A stretch of 64,000 nucleotides of DNA, taken from Shewanella holmiensis (GTDB taxonomy: Bacteria; Pseudomonadota; Gammaproteobacteria; Enterobacterales; Shewanellaceae). The stretch spans positions 34,798-98,797 of the forward strand of contig NZ_JAMTCD010000018.1 of assembly GCF_025370255.1 (NCBI RefSeq), written 5' to 3'. Position 1 is the first letter of the stretch. Each line of letters begins with the position of its first letter. Position numbers and translations under genes: made by a program. This document shows positions 38,477-48,817 of this stretch, in pieces. Under the pieces are notes generated by a model. It saw only the letters and a list, made by a program, of their open reading frames with translations. It searched no databases and was not told the DNA's origin.

Positions 38477-40627
38477 TTAGGCTTGGTAGTAACTACCGTT
38501 ATTGGCTGCAAGGTCGCGCATTGCATCAGTCACTTGGTACAAGCCACCTAAATGCGCATATTTATCTGCTAGGGCAACAAATGCTGCTATGCCCATAGTG
38601 TCTAAATAACGGAATACACCACCACGGAATGGAGGGAAACCTAAGCCGTAAACTAAGCCCATGTCAGCTTCTGCTGGAGAGGCAACAATGCCTTCTTCTA
38701 AACAACGCACTGTTTCAATGATCATCGGGATCATACAACGCGCGATGATGTCATCAGCTTCAAATGCTTTTAGTTCGCCAAATGTGCCTTTGAGTAATTC
38801 ATAGCTGGTTGGATCCAGATCTTTTTTCGGTTTACCGCGACGGTCAACAGAATAAGCATAGAATCCTTTGGCATTTTTTTGACCTAAACGTTTGTTTTCA
38901 AACATGATGTCAATAGCATCTTTGTCTGTTTTACCCATACGATCTGGGAAACCTTCAGCCATAACTGCTTGGGCATGGTGGCCAGTATCTAACCCCACCA
39001 CATCAAGTAAGTACGCAGGGCCCATTGGCCAACCAAATTGTTTTTCCATCACTTTATCAACTGCGGCAAAGTCAGCACCGTCAGCAAGTAAGCTGTTAAA
39101 GCCTGCAAAATATGGGAAAAGTACGCGGTTAACAAAGAAACCTGGACAGTCATTAACAACAATAGGGGTTTTACCCATTTTGCTGGCGTAGGCAACAACC
39201 GAAGCAATGGTTTCTTCTGAGCTGTGTTCACCACGGATCACTTCAACTAATGGCATTTTGTGCACAGGATTAAAGAAGTGCATGCCGCAGAAACGTTCCG
39301 GTTTCTTGAGGCTTTTGGCGAGTAAGTTGATTGAAATAGTTGATGTGTTTGATGCAATAATTGCATCTTCAGCTACGTAACCTTCAACCTCTGCTAATAC
39401 TGTCGCTTTCACTTTTGGGTGTTCAACTACCGCTTCAACTACCACATCACTGTGTTTAATCGATGCATAGTCTAATGATGGAGTGATGTTGTTGAGTACT
39501 TGTGCCATTTTTTCTGGCGTAGAGCGTCCACGGGCAACCTGTGCTGAAAGCAATTTAGCTGCTTCGTTTAAACCAAGCTCAAGTGCAGGCTGGGCGATGT
39601 CTTTCATGACAATCGGAGTGCCTTTACTTGCGCTTTGATAGGCGATACCACCACCCATAATACCAGCACCAAGTACCGCTGCATTGTTAACATCTTTAGC
39701 TAGTTTGACCGCTTTCTTAGCTTTGCCTTTAACGAATTGGTCGTTTAAGAAAATGCCGATAAGGGCTGTAGCGACTTCTGTTTTAGCTAACTTGATAAAG
39801 GCCTGCGCTTCAACTTGTAATGCACCAGTGCGATCAAGAGTTGCTGCTTGTTCGATAACATTCACAGCCGCCATTGGCGCAGGATAATGTTTACCGGCAA
39901 TTGAGAACACCATGCCTTTAGCGGTAGCGAAAGACATCATGGCTTCTAACTTAGCAAGCTGCAGAGGAGATTGCTTTTGTTTACGACGTGCTTGCCAATC
40001 TAAGTTGCCAGCTAACGCGTCATGGATCATTTGAATCGCTGCTGATTGTAAGTTTTCTGGTGCAACGACCGCATCAATTGCGCCAACTTTAAGGGCATCA
40101 TCAGGACGCTGCTCTTTACCCGATGTGATCCACTCTAATGCGTTATCTGCACCAATCACGCGAGGTAGACGCACTGTGCCACCAAAACCAGGAATTAATC
40201 CCAGTTTGGTTTCTGGCAAACCAACACGTGCATTAGTATCTGCTACACGTAAATCTGTTGCTAAAATCGTTTCGCAACCGCCGCCCAAGGCAAAACCGTT
40301 GATGGCAGATACTGTCGGAAAAGGTAAATCTTCAAGCTTATTGAATACCGCATTAGCTTGTTCAACCCAAGCGAGTAATGTGGCGTCATCTTGCTTAAAT
40401 AATTCTAAAAACTCAGTGATATCAGCACCAACGATAAATGTGCTTTTGGCTGAGGTAAGTAACAGTGCTTTAATCTCAGCATGTTGCTTAATGCTATCTA
40501 ATGCAGCATCTAAAGAGGCTAGAGTTTCTCTATCGAACTTGTTTACCGAGCCCGGTGCATCAAAGCACAGCTTGGCAATATTGTCTTCTAGTAACTCAAC
40601 CTGGATGGTAGGGCTTTGGTAGATCAT
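38477..40627 (-). CDS. fadB: Fatty-acid oxidation complex alpha subunit
   Basis: Multifunctional enzyme: enoyl-CoA hydratase/isomerase in the N-terminal half ([19 protein letters not shown]) and L-3-hydroxyacyl-CoA dehydrogenase in the C-terminal half ([32 protein letters not shown]). 716 residues, the family length. Operon with fadA, divergent from pepQ, with a PsrA-like operator in the gap. Confidence 0.98.
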   Translation of the reverse strand: MIYQSPTIQVELLEDNIAKLCFDAPGSVNKFDRETLASLDAALDSIKQHAEIKALLLTSAKSTFIVGADITEFLELFKQDDATLLAWVEQANAVFNKLEDLPFPTVSAINGFALGGGCETILATDLRVADTNARVGLPETKLGLIPGFGGTVRLPRVIGADNALEWITSGKEQRPDDALKVGAIDAVVAPENLQSAAIQMIHDALAGNLDWQARRKQKQSPLQLAKLEAMMSFATAKGMVFSIAGKHYPAPMAAVNVIEQAATLDRTGALQVEAQAFIKLAKTEVATALIGIFLNDQFVKGKAKKAVKLAKDVNNAAVLGAGIMGGGIAYQSASKGTPIVMKDIAQPALELGLNEAAKLLSAQVARGRSTPEKMAQVLNNITPSLDYASIKHSDVVVEAVVEHPKVKATVLAEVEGYVAEDAIIASNTSTISINLLAKSLKKPERFCGMHFFNPVHKMPLVEVIRGEHSSEETIASVVAYASKMGKTPIVVNDCPGFFVNRVLFPYFAGFNSLLADGADFAAVDKVMEKQFGWPMGPAYLLDVVGLDTGHHAQAVMAEGFPDRMGKTDKDAIDIMFENKRLGQKNAKGFYAYSVDRRGKPKKDLDPTSYELLKGTFGELKAFEADDIIARCMIPMIIETVRCLEEGIVASPAEADMGLVYGLGFPPFRGGVFRYLDTMGIAAFVALADKYAHLGGLYQVTDAMRDLAANNGSYYQA

Positions 40628-40770
40628 TGCTTGCTTCCTTATTGCTTAAAGCGATTTCCACATCTTTATGACTTGTGTAGTTATCAAGCTTGTTTTACAG
40701 CAGTGTAGGCCATCATTTGACCAGTTACACAACAGTGTGCGACTAAATGACAAAAATTACAACACCCAAT

Positions 40771-40786
40771 TTAAACGACCGTTTAA
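40771..40786. promoter_or_regulatory. Candidate PsrA-type operator for fadBA
   Basis: Inverted repeat TTAAACGACCGTTTAA between fadB and pepQ contains the AAAC-N4-GTTT core described for the TetR-family fatty-acid regulator PsrA in Pseudomonas and relatives. No psrA gene is in the window. Confidence 0.5.
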
Positions 40787-40864
40787 TTTTTTGTCTGCTG
40801 AGGAGATTTTTCTCCTTTGTGGTAGACTGTTAAGGTTCGCCAACTCAAGAATAGGGATTAAAAA

Positions 40865-42181
40865 ATGGATAAGCTGGCTAGCTTTTATCATGCGCACATT
40901 GCTGAATTAAACCGTCGTGTGGCGGAAATATCACACCGTGAAGGATTAGCGGGATTGGTCATCCATTCTGGTCAACCTCATCGCCAATTCTTAGATGACA
41001 TGAATTATCCATTTAAGGTTAATCCACATTTCAAAGCGTGGTTACCGGTTCTGGACAACCCTAATTGCTGGGTTATTGTGAATGGTAGCGATAAACCTAA
41101 ATTAGTTTTTTACCGTCCTGTGGATTTTTGGCATAAGGTCAGTGATGTTCCCGAAGCATTTTGGACTGAACACTTTGATATTCAGTTATTGACTAAAGCT
41201 GACAAGGTTGCGGAGTTTCTACCAAAAGATTTAACGGGGTGGGCGTACATTGGTGAGCATTTGGATGTCGCCGACGTGCTTGAGTTTTCCTCGCGCAATC
41301 CAGATGCTGTAATGAATTACCTGCATTATCATCGAGCTGATAAAACACAATATGAGCTTGAGTGTTTACGTCGTTCAAACCAAATTGCAGTAAGGGGCCA
41401 TAAAGCGGCGAAAGGTGCATTTTTTAATGGCGCCAGTGAATTTGAGATCCAGCAGCAGTATTTGGCCGAAATAAGTCAAGGTGAGAATGAAATGCCCTAT
41501 GGCAACATTATTGCCCTCAATCAACATGCCGCAATTTTACATTACATGACCTTAGCGCACGTAAAGCCGCAACAGCGATTGTCTTTTTTGATTGATGCTG
41601 GCGCGAGTTACCATGGTTATGCAGCGGATATTACCAGGACTTATTCCTTTGAGAAAAACCGTTTTTCTGAGTTAATCAGTGCACTAAACCAACAGCAGTT
41701 AAGTATTATTGATGCAATGAAGCCTGGGGTGAAGTACACAGATTTACATATCATGACTCATGAACGGATTGCACAGTTGTTGATTGATTTTAAGTTAGCA
41801 CATTCGGACGTGGCAACATTAATAGACTCTGGTGTAACGAGTGCGTTTTTTCCTCATGGTTTGGGGCATATGCTCGGCTTGCAGGTACATGATATGGGTG
41901 GATATTCCCATGACGAAAGAGGGACACATATCCCCGCACCTGAAAAACATCCATTTTTGCGTTGCACTCGAACGTTAGCGGTTAATCAGGTGTTAACCAT
42001 AGAGCCTGGTATTTATATCATCGACTCGTTACTGAATGACTTATCAAATAATGCAAAACAATTAGTGAATTGGCAAACCGTTGATTTAATGCGGCCCTTT
42101 GGTGGGATCCGTATTGAAGATAATGTCATCGTCCATGCTGATAGAAATGAAAACATGACAAGAGAGAGTGGTCTTGACTGA
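40865..42181 (+). CDS. pepQ: Xaa-Pro dipeptidase PepQ
   Basis: Metallopeptidase that splits dipeptides with C-terminal proline. 438 residues, similar to the E. coli length. The pita-bread metal site is visible in [19 protein letters not shown] (two Asp), [13 protein letters not shown] (His), TIEPGIYI (Glu) and GGIRIEDN (Glu). Same order fad-pepQ-yigZ-trkH-hemG as E. coli. Confidence 0.97.
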   Translation: MDKLASFYHAHIAELNRRVAEISHREGLAGLVIHSGQPHRQFLDDMNYPFKVNPHFKAWLPVLDNPNCWVIVNGSDKPKLVFYRPVDFWHKVSDVPEAFWTEHFDIQLLTKADKVAEFLPKDLTGWAYIGEHLDVADVLEFSSRNPDAVMNYLHYHRADKTQYELECLRRSNQIAVRGHKAAKGAFFNGASEFEIQQQYLAEISQGENEMPYGNIIALNQHAAILHYMTLAHVKPQQRLSFLIDAGASYHGYAADITRTYSFEKNRFSELISALNQQQLSIIDAMKPGVKYTDLHIMTHERIAQLLIDFKLAHSDVATLIDSGVTSAFFPHGLGHMLGLQVHDMGGYSHDERGTHIPAPEKHPFLRCTRTLAVNQVLTIEPGIYIIDSLLNDLSNNAKQLVNWQTVDLMRPFGGIRIEDNVIVHADRNENMTRESGLD

Positions 42182-42788
42182 GAGTTATTCGATACCAGAG
42201 TCTAACTTATTGATTGAAGAAGAGATAAAGCATAGTCGCTTTATCTCTTTTCTGTTTCATTGTCCAAGTCAGGATACTTTGAAGTTAACACTCACTAACA
42301 TTAAGCAGGAATACCCAGGGGCAAGTCATTACTGCTATGCCTATGTAGCCGGTGCGCCGAATGATATGGTGAATATTGGCTCTAGTGACGATGGTGAGCC
42401 CGCTGGAAGTGCGGGAAGACCTATGCTTGCTTCCTTGCAAGGGGCGAATATCGGTGAGGTTGGCGCGATTGTGGTGCGCTATTTTGGCGGTACTAAGCTA
42501 GGTGTAGGTGGTTTAGTAAGAGCTTATAGTTCGGGTGTTAAGCAAGGAATGCAACAGCTTAGCGTGGTGACTAAATTTATTCGTTATCCAATTAGCCTGA
42601 GTTGTAGCTACGCGCAATTAGCTGATATTGAATATATTGTCGCGCAACATGACGGCGTTATGTTAACCAAAGAATTTACAGACAAGGTTGAACTTAAGTT
42701 TGAATTAGCCAAAGATGCGCTAGAACATTTCAATACACAACTTGCCACCCTGACTCAGGGTGAACTTCAAGTGAAGTTTACAGTTTGA
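42168..42788 (+). CDS. yigZ: YigZ/IMPACT family protein
   Basis: Member of the YigZ/IMPACT family, with an N-terminal RNA-binding-like fold and a C-terminal EF-G domain V-like part; biological role unclear. About 206 residues. The signature [14 protein letters not shown] and [18 protein letters not shown] are present. The start is GTG 42168 or TTG 42174, both overlapping the pepQ end; no ATG is available, so coupling to pepQ is likely. Confidence 0.95.
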   Translation: MVLTESYSIPESNLLIEEEIKHSRFISFLFHCPSQDTLKLTLTNIKQEYPGASHYCYAYVAGAPNDMVNIGSSDDGEPAGSAGRPMLASLQGANIGEVGAIVVRYFGGTKLGVGGLVRAYSSGVKQGMQQLSVVTKFIRYPISLSCSYAQLADIEYIVAQHDGVMLTKEFTDKVELKFELAKDALEHFNTQLATLTQGELQVKFTV

Positions 42789-42870
42789 GCTACGCAGAAC
42801 TTATGCCAAAATGCCCTGGCAGATCGTATTTTTTTATATCTTTACAACATTTAGCCAACAGAAGCCATTA

Positions 42871-44328
42871 ATGCAATATAAAACAATTATAAGAATCACG
42901 GGGTTGTTGATGGGGTTATTCTCTATCACCATGCTTCCTCCTGCGTTGGTGGCGGTGTTATATAAAGATGGCGGTGGTACGGCGTTTATTCAGGCGTTTT
43001 TTGTTAGCTTATTTTTAGGTTTTTTGCTTTGGTACCCCAACCGTCGAGAAAAAGGCGACTTACGTACTCGCGAAGGATTCCTCATTGTTGTGTTGTTTTG
43101 GACCGTACTGGGATCGATTGGTGCGTTACCGTTTATTTTTTCTAAAGAGCCCGATCTAAGCTGGACTGATAGCTTTTTTGAATCATTTTCGGCGCTGACA
43201 ACGACAGGGGCCACGGTTATTGTTGGCCTAGACCATTTACCTAAAGCCGTACTTTTTTATCGTCATCTATTACAGTGGATGGGGGGGATGGGGATCATCG
43301 TATTGGCCGTAGCCATTTTGCCACTATTAGGTATTGGTGGTATGCAGCTTTATAAGGCTGAAGTACCTGGGCCAGTAAAAGACAGTAAGATGACTCCAAG
43401 GATTGCTGAAACGGCTAAAGCCTTATGGTACATCTATTTAATGTTAACAATTGCATGTGCAACAGCATTTCATTTTGCAGGAATGGACATTTTTGATGCT
43501 ATTTGCCACTCATTTTCAACTATCGCCATTGGTGGTTTTTCGACTAAAGATGCTAGCTTAGGGCACTTCGATAGCCCATTAATTAATATTATATGTGCGG
43601 TGTTCTTATTAATTGCAGCGGTTAATTTCAGTCTACATTTTGCAGCATTTACCCGTCGAGGTATTAACTTTAAAATCTATTTTAAAGATGCCGAATTTAA
43701 AGTGTTAATTGCTGTGCAGTTAGTGTTAACCGCTATTTGTTTTATCACCCTATATTCATCTGGTATTTACGATTCACCAGAACAAACCTTAGATTATGCT
43801 TTTTTCCAGGTTGTCTCGATATCCACCACAGCAGGTTTTGGTACCGAAAGCTTCCATTCCTGGCCCTTGTTCCTGCCTATTTTACTGATTTTTTCAAGTT
43901 TCATTGGCGGTTGTGCTGGGTCAACAGGTGGTGGAATGAAGGTTATTCGCCTGATCTTACTGGTGCTACAGGGCTCGCGTGAGCTTAAGCGCTTAGTGCA
44001 CCCCAAAGCCATGTACTCTATTCGTATTGGTGGTACTGCGTTACCCGATCGTATTATCGATGCGGTATGGGGGTTCTTTTCGGCCTATGCTTTAGTGTTT
44101 GTTATTTGTATGGTCATTTTAATGGCAATGGACATGGATGCGATTACCGCGTTTAGTGCGACAGCTGCCAGTTTGAATAACCTTGGCCCTGGGTTAGGCG
44201 ATGTGGCTAACAACTACGCAAGTATTACTGATGGTGCTAAATGGGTGCTCGTAATGGCAATGCTATTTGGGCGTTTAGAAGTGTTTACTCTATTGGTGTT
44301 ATTCACGCCGACATTCTGGAAAAACTAA
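42871..44328 (+). CDS. trkH: Trk potassium uptake protein TrkH (copy 1)
   Basis: Potassium-translocating membrane subunit that works with TrkA. Start ATG 42871 (MQYKTIIRITGLLMGLFSIT) gives 485 residues, matching E. coli TrkH; the longer open frame is not needed. Selectivity-filter-like loops include TTTGATVIVGLD, STIAIGGFSTKD, STTAGFGTES and NLGPGLG. Its stop overlaps the hemG start by one base (TAATG). Confidence 0.96.
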   Translation: MQYKTIIRITGLLMGLFSITMLPPALVAVLYKDGGGTAFIQAFFVSLFLGFLLWYPNRREKGDLRTREGFLIVVLFWTVLGSIGALPFIFSKEPDLSWTDSFFESFSALTTTGATVIVGLDHLPKAVLFYRHLLQWMGGMGIIVLAVAILPLLGIGGMQLYKAEVPGPVKDSKMTPRIAETAKALWYIYLMLTIACATAFHFAGMDIFDAICHSFSTIAIGGFSTKDASLGHFDSPLINIICAVFLLIAAVNFSLHFAAFTRRGINFKIYFKDAEFKVLIAVQLVLTAICFITLYSSGIYDSPEQTLDYAFFQVVSISTTAGFGTESFHSWPLFLPILLIFSSFIGGCAGSTGGGMKVIRLILLVLQGSRELKRLVHPKAMYSIRIGGTALPDRIIDAVWGFFSAYALVFVICMVILMAMDMDAITAFSATAASLNNLGPGLGDVANNYASITDGAKWVLVMAMLFGRLEVFTLLVLFTPTFWKN

Positions 44329-44867
44329 TGCAAAGTTTGATGGTGTATTCAACGGTTGATGGGCAAACATTAGCGATTTGTCAGCGAATAAAGCAGCAGC
44401 TTGAGCTGGCTGGACAGTCTGTTAACTTGAAAGATGTTGCTCAGGTTAGTCAAGTGGATGTTAACAACGCAGAGCAGATTATCATTGGTGCAAGCATTCG
44501 CTATGGCAAACATAGACCTGCATTGTATGATTTTATTTCAACCCATAAGACGAGTATTGAAGGCAAGCCAAATAGCTTTTTTACGGTTAACGTGGTGGCA
44601 AGGAAACCTGAAAAAAACACTCCTAAAACCAACCCATATATGCAAAAGTTTTTAGTATTGTCACAATGGCAACCGCAGTTGCTTGGTGTTTTTGCTGGTA
44701 AAATTGATTATCCAAAATACCGATTTTTCGATAAATTTATGATCCGCTTTATTATGTGGATGACTAAAGGCCCGACTGATACCACGGGAACATTTGAGTT
44801 TACTGATTGGCAGAAAGTTGATGAGTTTGCTGCGCAGTTAGTGCAGCAAACCTCTCTGAGCGCTTAA
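44328..44867 (+). CDS. hemG: Menaquinone-dependent protoporphyrinogen IX dehydrogenase HemG (copy 1)
   Basis: Flavodoxin-like FMN enzyme that oxidises protoporphyrinogen IX to protoporphyrin IX, passing electrons to quinones. ATG 44328 gives 179 residues. The N-terminal flavin loop YSTVDGQT is followed by PNSFFTVNVVARKPEK and AGKIDYPKY, HemG hallmarks. Translationally coupled to trkH as in E. coli. A second copy is at 45357. Confidence 0.95.
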   Translation: MQSLMVYSTVDGQTLAICQRIKQQLELAGQSVNLKDVAQVSQVDVNNAEQIIIGASIRYGKHRPALYDFISTHKTSIEGKPNSFFTVNVVARKPEKNTPKTNPYMQKFLVLSQWQPQLLGVFAGKIDYPKYRFFDKFMIRFIMWMTKGPTDTTGTFEFTDWQKVDEFAAQLVQQTSLSA

Positions 44868-44883
44868 GGCGAGGGCGTGAATA

Positions 44884-45189
44884 TTAAGCGCAGTAACGAC
44901 GGTGTAGTATTGATATTACCTCAGTGACCTGCTCGTTTTTCAAGGTATAAAATACTACCTGTGAGCTCTTACGTGTATTAACCAAATCTTCTGCTCGCAA
45001 TACGGCTAAGTGTTGTGACAGTGCTGACTGACTTAATGGGACCGTTTCGTTTAGCTCTGTCACACTAAGTTCTTTATCCAGCAATAAACATAAAATCATT
45101 AATCGGTAAGGATTAGCGATGGCTTTTAGCCATTTTGCAGCCGTTTCAGCATTTTCTAACATGGTCGTGACATCAATCTCTTGCTGCAT
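44884..45189 (-). CDS. ArsR-family regulator, BigR/SqrR-like
   Basis: Winged-helix repressor of 101 residues with HTH SVTELNETVPLSQSALSQHLAVLRAEDLV. Cys34 (in LMILCLLLDKELSV) and Cys100 (near the C-terminus, RRYCA) match in place the two redox cysteines of the sulfide/persulfide sensors BigR and SqrR and of YgaV. No arsenic-type ELCVCDL motif is present. It lies between two hemG copies with a Fur-like box upstream. Role in sulfur or redox sensing is inferred. Confidence 0.88.
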   Translation of the reverse strand: MQQEIDVTTMLENAETAAKWLKAIANPYRLMILCLLLDKELSVTELNETVPLSQSALSQHLAVLRAEDLVNTRKSSQVVFYTLKNEQVTEVISILHRRYCA

Positions 45190-45216
45190 GATGAATTCCT
45201 TGGGCGATTATCTACA

Positions 45217-45231
45217 TGAGAATCATACTCG
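45217..45231. promoter_or_regulatory. Fur-box-like palindrome between arsR-family gene and hemG2
   Basis: TGAGAATCATACTCG matches the common 7-1-7 Fur box TGAGAATCATTCTCA at 13 of 15 positions. It is 28 bp upstream of the regulator start and 126 bp upstream of hemG copy 2. Alternatively it could be an operator of the ArsR-family protein itself. Confidence 0.45.
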
Positions 45232-45356
45232 TGCGGAAGAGAGATCTCAATTATCAGTATTAATTATATGAGCTAATTCTAATTTGTGATCATTTCATCG
45301 GTATCCCAGCAATATTTTTGCCACACTAGCCCTTTGTTAATCCATAAGGCTAAACC

Positions 45357-45896
45357 ATGTCTAAAATATTGGTACTGTATTATTCTCGAGGTGGTCATAC
45401 TGCGCAAATTAGTCGTGCCATTGCTCAACAAATCATGGCAACGGGTAACGGGTGTGATGTAGTTAATATCCATGATGTTAAAGGCGATATTGACTGGCCT
45501 CAATATGATGCCATTGCATTAGGCGCATGCGTGTTATACGGCTCTTATCATAAGTCTGTTTTTGAGTTTGTTGAGCGCTATCAAGCGCAATTAACCCAAG
45601 CACCTAACAGCTTTTTTTGCGTAAATGTGGTTGCCCGCAACCCTGAGAAGCGCATTCCTGAAAACAATAAATATCTACAAAAGTTTTTATCGCTGTCACC
45701 TTGGCAACCGCAAGATGTCAAAATTATTGCCGGTAAGGTAGATTACCCATCCTGGCCTTGGTATGACAGTTTGATGATCCGGTTAATCATGAAAATGACC
45801 GATGGACCAACAGATCCTAAAGCGATTATCGATTACACCGACTGGGATGATGTGAAGTGTTATGCCGAGCATATATTGACGTTGGTTAAGCAGTAG
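45357..45896 (+). CDS. hemG: HemG-like flavodoxin (copy 2)
   Basis: Second 179-residue HemG-type protein. The flavin loop is YSRGGHT, closer to classical HemG than copy 1, and it shares with copy 1 the blocks PNSFF-VNVVAR-PEK, QKFL-LS-WQPQ, AGK-DYP and GPTD. Probably also oxidises protoporphyrinogen IX; why two are kept is not known. It converges with the second trkH gene. Confidence 0.92.
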   Translation: MSKILVLYYSRGGHTAQISRAIAQQIMATGNGCDVVNIHDVKGDIDWPQYDAIALGACVLYGSYHKSVFEFVERYQAQLTQAPNSFFCVNVVARNPEKRIPENNKYLQKFLSLSPWQPQDVKIIAGKVDYPSWPWYDSLMIRLIMKMTDGPTDPKAIIDYTDWDDVKCYAEHILTLVKQ

Positions 45897-45908
45897 CTCA
45901 TAGATGAT

Positions 45909-45927
45909 GGCCTATAATTTATAGGCC
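45909..45927. terminator. Hairpin between hemG copy 2 and trkH copy 2
   Basis: GGCCTATAA / TTATAGGCC, a stem of about 9 bp with almost no loop, in the 41-bp gap between two converging genes. T run is weak. Confidence 0.45.
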
Positions 45928-45937
45928 TTAGACATTG

Positions 45938-47380
45938 CTAATATCGCCAAAATTGGGGGTGAAAAAGAACTGCAACGGTCAGTATTTCCAAACGGCCTAA
46001 TAACATTCCTATTGCTAATGCCCATTTTGCCACATCTGAAAGGCTTGAAAAATTACCTGCAGGGCCGATGATTGAGCCTAAACCAGGGCCAACATTCGCA
46101 ACCGCAGTAATTGCACCGGTGAAGCTGGTCATCGTATCTAAACCTGTTAAGACTAATACCATTGATAAACTTAAAATAACCAGGAAAAACAACATAAAAA
46201 AGGTCACTAATGAGCGCACAATATCATCATGCACTTTGTGGCCATTGTAGGTTTCTTTGAAAATACCATTGGGGTGAAACTGATGTTTGATTTGCTGACG
46301 CATAATCGCCATGGCAATTTGAAATCTGAAAATTTTAATTCCACCAGATGTGGAGCCGGAACAGCTACCGACGAGCATTAAAAATAAGAAGGCGGTACCG
46401 GCAAACGCTCCCCAGGCTTGATAATCAGTTAAGCCATATCCTGTGGTTGTGACTACTGATATGACATTAAAACTGGATAATCTTAATGCATCAATAAAGG
46501 CTAATTCTTTGTGAAAATACAGCCACACAGCAATGCTTAGTGATACAACACCAACAAAGAGTAGAAATCCTTTTACTTGCTGATCGTTCCAAATGGACAG
46601 ATTACGTTGTTGAATAGATTGGACAAACATCAATAGCGGTAAACCGCCTGCGAGCATAAACACAACCCCAACCCAGTGCGATGCATTAGAGAAGTGAGCC
46701 ATTGAGCTATCAGATGTAGAGTATCCGCCAGTTGAAAGCGTGGTCATAGCGTGATTAATGGCTTGAAACCAATTCATCCCCGCTAGGTGATAAGCCAATG
46801 TACACAGTAATGTGAGACCAGCGTAAAGAAGAAAAAGGTGTTTGGCCATGTGTTGGGTTCTTGGAGTGGTTTTATCACTCCAATCCGATGATTCTGTTCT
46901 AAATAAACGCATACCACCCACGTTTAAGAATGGTAAAACAGCCACCGCCATGACAATAAAACCGATCCCGCCAAGCCATTGCAATAAAGAGCGCCAAATT
47001 AAGATGCTGTGATCCATGCTATCTAAACCTGATAACACGGTTGAGCCTGTAGTTGTAATACCTGACATGGTTTCAAAAAATGCGTCGGTATAAGTGATAC
47101 CGTGATAAAGAGTGAAGGGTAGAGCCGCACAAAAACTTACCGCTAGCCAGGTGGCACTGGTTAACACAAACATGTCGCGAATATTTAAGCGAATGTCATG
47201 TGGTCGCCCTGATTGGATACAAATGGTTGCGATAATCCCAGTGAATAAAGCTGATAGCATAAAGTCACCAATGGTTTCTTCGCCATATGCTAGCGCGAAA
47301 CCCATTGGGATAAGCATAAAGCCTGTGAGGATGGCGAGAAATATGCCAATCACAAAAACCAGTTGCTTGAGATTTATCAT
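45938..47380 (-). CDS. trkH: Trk potassium uptake protein TrkH (copy 2)
   Basis: 480-residue TrkH/TrkG-type potassium transporter. Filter-like loops are TTTGSTVLSGLD, TLSTGGYSTSD, TTTGYGLTD and NVGPGLGSI. It follows trkA by 11 bp, so transporter and its regulatory NAD-binding subunit are co-transcribed here, unlike copy 1. Divergent from copy 1 in many places, so not a recent duplication. Confidence 0.95.
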   Translation of the reverse strand: MINLKQLVFVIGIFLAILTGFMLIPMGFALAYGEETIGDFMLSALFTGIIATICIQSGRPHDIRLNIRDMFVLTSATWLAVSFCAALPFTLYHGITYTDAFFETMSGITTTGSTVLSGLDSMDHSILIWRSLLQWLGGIGFIVMAVAVLPFLNVGGMRLFRTESSDWSDKTTPRTQHMAKHLFLLYAGLTLLCTLAYHLAGMNWFQAINHAMTTLSTGGYSTSDSSMAHFSNASHWVGVVFMLAGGLPLLMFVQSIQQRNLSIWNDQQVKGFLLFVGVVSLSIAVWLYFHKELAFIDALRLSSFNVISVVTTTGYGLTDYQAWGAFAGTAFLFLMLVGSCSGSTSGGIKIFRFQIAMAIMRQQIKHQFHPNGIFKETYNGHKVHDDIVRSLVTFFMLFFLVILSLSMVLVLTGLDTMTSFTGAITAVANVGPGLGSIIGPAGNFSSLSDVAKWALAIGMLLGRLEILTVAVLFHPQFWRY

Positions 47381-47391
47381 TTATAGTCGAA

Positions 47392-48801
47392 CTAAAAGAA
47401 AAAAGCGCTCGGTTGGAACAGCTTTTCAACATCGCCGATAAACTTCTTATTTACTAAGAAAAGAATCACATGATCTCCTTGCTGAATAACCGTTTTGTCA
47501 TGCCCCATTAGTACTTCATCTTTGCGTACAATGGCACCAATAGTCGTACCCGGTGGCAGTTTGATGTCGCCAATTTGTTTACCGACAACTTTAGATGTAT
47601 TGGCGTCGCCGTGGGCAATCGCTTCAATGGCTTCTGCTGCACCACGACGTAATGAATACACATTACAAATATCACCTTGGCGAATATGGGTCAGTAAAGC
47701 TGAAATGGTAGCTTGCTGAGGGGAGATGGCAATATCGATATTCGCTTCTTGAACAATATCAACATAGGCTTCACGTTGGATAAGCACCATGACTTTTTTG
47801 GCACCTAAACGTTTGGCTAACAAAGCAGACATGATGTTGGCTTCATCATCATTGGTCACGGCAATAAACACATCTGTTTGGTCGATATGCTCTTCATTTA
47901 ATAGTTCTTGATCCGATGCGTCACCACAAAAAACGGTGGTTTTTTCGAGTTTCTCTGACAACATTTCGGCGCGCTCTTGGCGATGCTCTATCAATTTTAC
48001 CGAATGATTTTTTTGTAAACGTTTCGCTAAACCAAAACCGATATTACCCCCGCCGGCAATCATAATGTTGCGATACGAGTTATCTAGCTTTTGCATTTCA
48101 CTCATTACAGCGCGAATGTGGCGGCTATCGGCAACAAAGAATACTTCATCGTCAGCTTCGATAATTGTGGTACCACGGGGCATGATGGCTTTACCTTGAC
48201 GGAATATTGCCGCTACCCGGGTATCAATATTAGGCATATGTTCACGCAATGTAGCAAGTGCATTACCCACTAATGGGCCACCGTAATAAGCGCGCACCGC
48301 CACTAGGCTCAGTTTTCCTTCAGCAAACTCAAGTACTTGAAGCGCTCCTGGGTATTCAACCAAACGATGTATGTAAGCAGTTACTAACTGTTCTGGCGCA
48401 ATTAACTCATCGATGATAAAACCACCGCGTGGTTTTGCGTCACTCGATTTTACTTCTGAATTAATGAATAACTTTTCGCGCAAATCTAAATATGGCTCGG
48501 AACGGATCCGGGCAATTTTAGTTGGGGTACCAAACAGTGAATAAGCAATTTGGCAAGCCGCCATGTTACATTCATCGCTGTTGGTTACCGCAATCAGCAT
48601 GTCAGCATCTTCGGCGCCAGCTTCTTTTAAGACGCTAGGATGTGCACCATGACCAACAACAACGCGTAAATCAAACTTATCCTGTAAAATTCTAAGTCTG
48701 GCTCGATCGTTATCAACAAGAGTGATGTCGTTGTTTTCGCCAACTAAATTTTCAGCTAGCGTGCCGCCTACTTGTCCAGCGCCCAAGATGATAATCTTCA
48801 T
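47392..48801 (-). CDS. trkA: Trk system potassium uptake regulatory protein TrkA
   Basis: Cytoplasmic NAD(H)-binding subunit gating TrkH. 469 residues as two RCK (TrkA-N plus TrkA-C) halves, with nucleotide motifs [10 protein letters not shown] at 7-16 and [10 protein letters not shown] in the second half. Ends FQPSAFFF, like the E. coli protein. Part of the run def-fmt-rsmB-trkA, extended by trkH copy 2. Confidence 0.97.
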   Translation of the reverse strand: MKIIILGAGQVGGTLAENLVGENNDITLVDNDRARLRILQDKFDLRVVVGHGAHPSVLKEAGAEDADMLIAVTNSDECNMAACQIAYSLFGTPTKIARIRSEPYLDLREKLFINSEVKSSDAKPRGGFIIDELIAPEQLVTAYIHRLVEYPGALQVLEFAEGKLSLVAVRAYYGGPLVGNALATLREHMPNIDTRVAAIFRQGKAIMPRGTTIIEADDEVFFVADSRHIRAVMSEMQKLDNSYRNIMIAGGGNIGFGLAKRLQKNHSVKLIEHRQERAEMLSEKLEKTTVFCGDASDQELLNEEHIDQTDVFIAVTNDDEANIMSALLAKRLGAKKVMVLIQREAYVDIVQEANIDIAISPQQATISALLTHIRQGDICNVYSLRRGAAEAIEAIAHGDANTSKVVGKQIGDIKLPPGTTIGAIVRKDEVLMGHDKTVIQQGDHVILFLVNKKFIGDVEKLFQPSAFFF

Positions 48802-48817
48802 ATCCTTGCCAATATCC

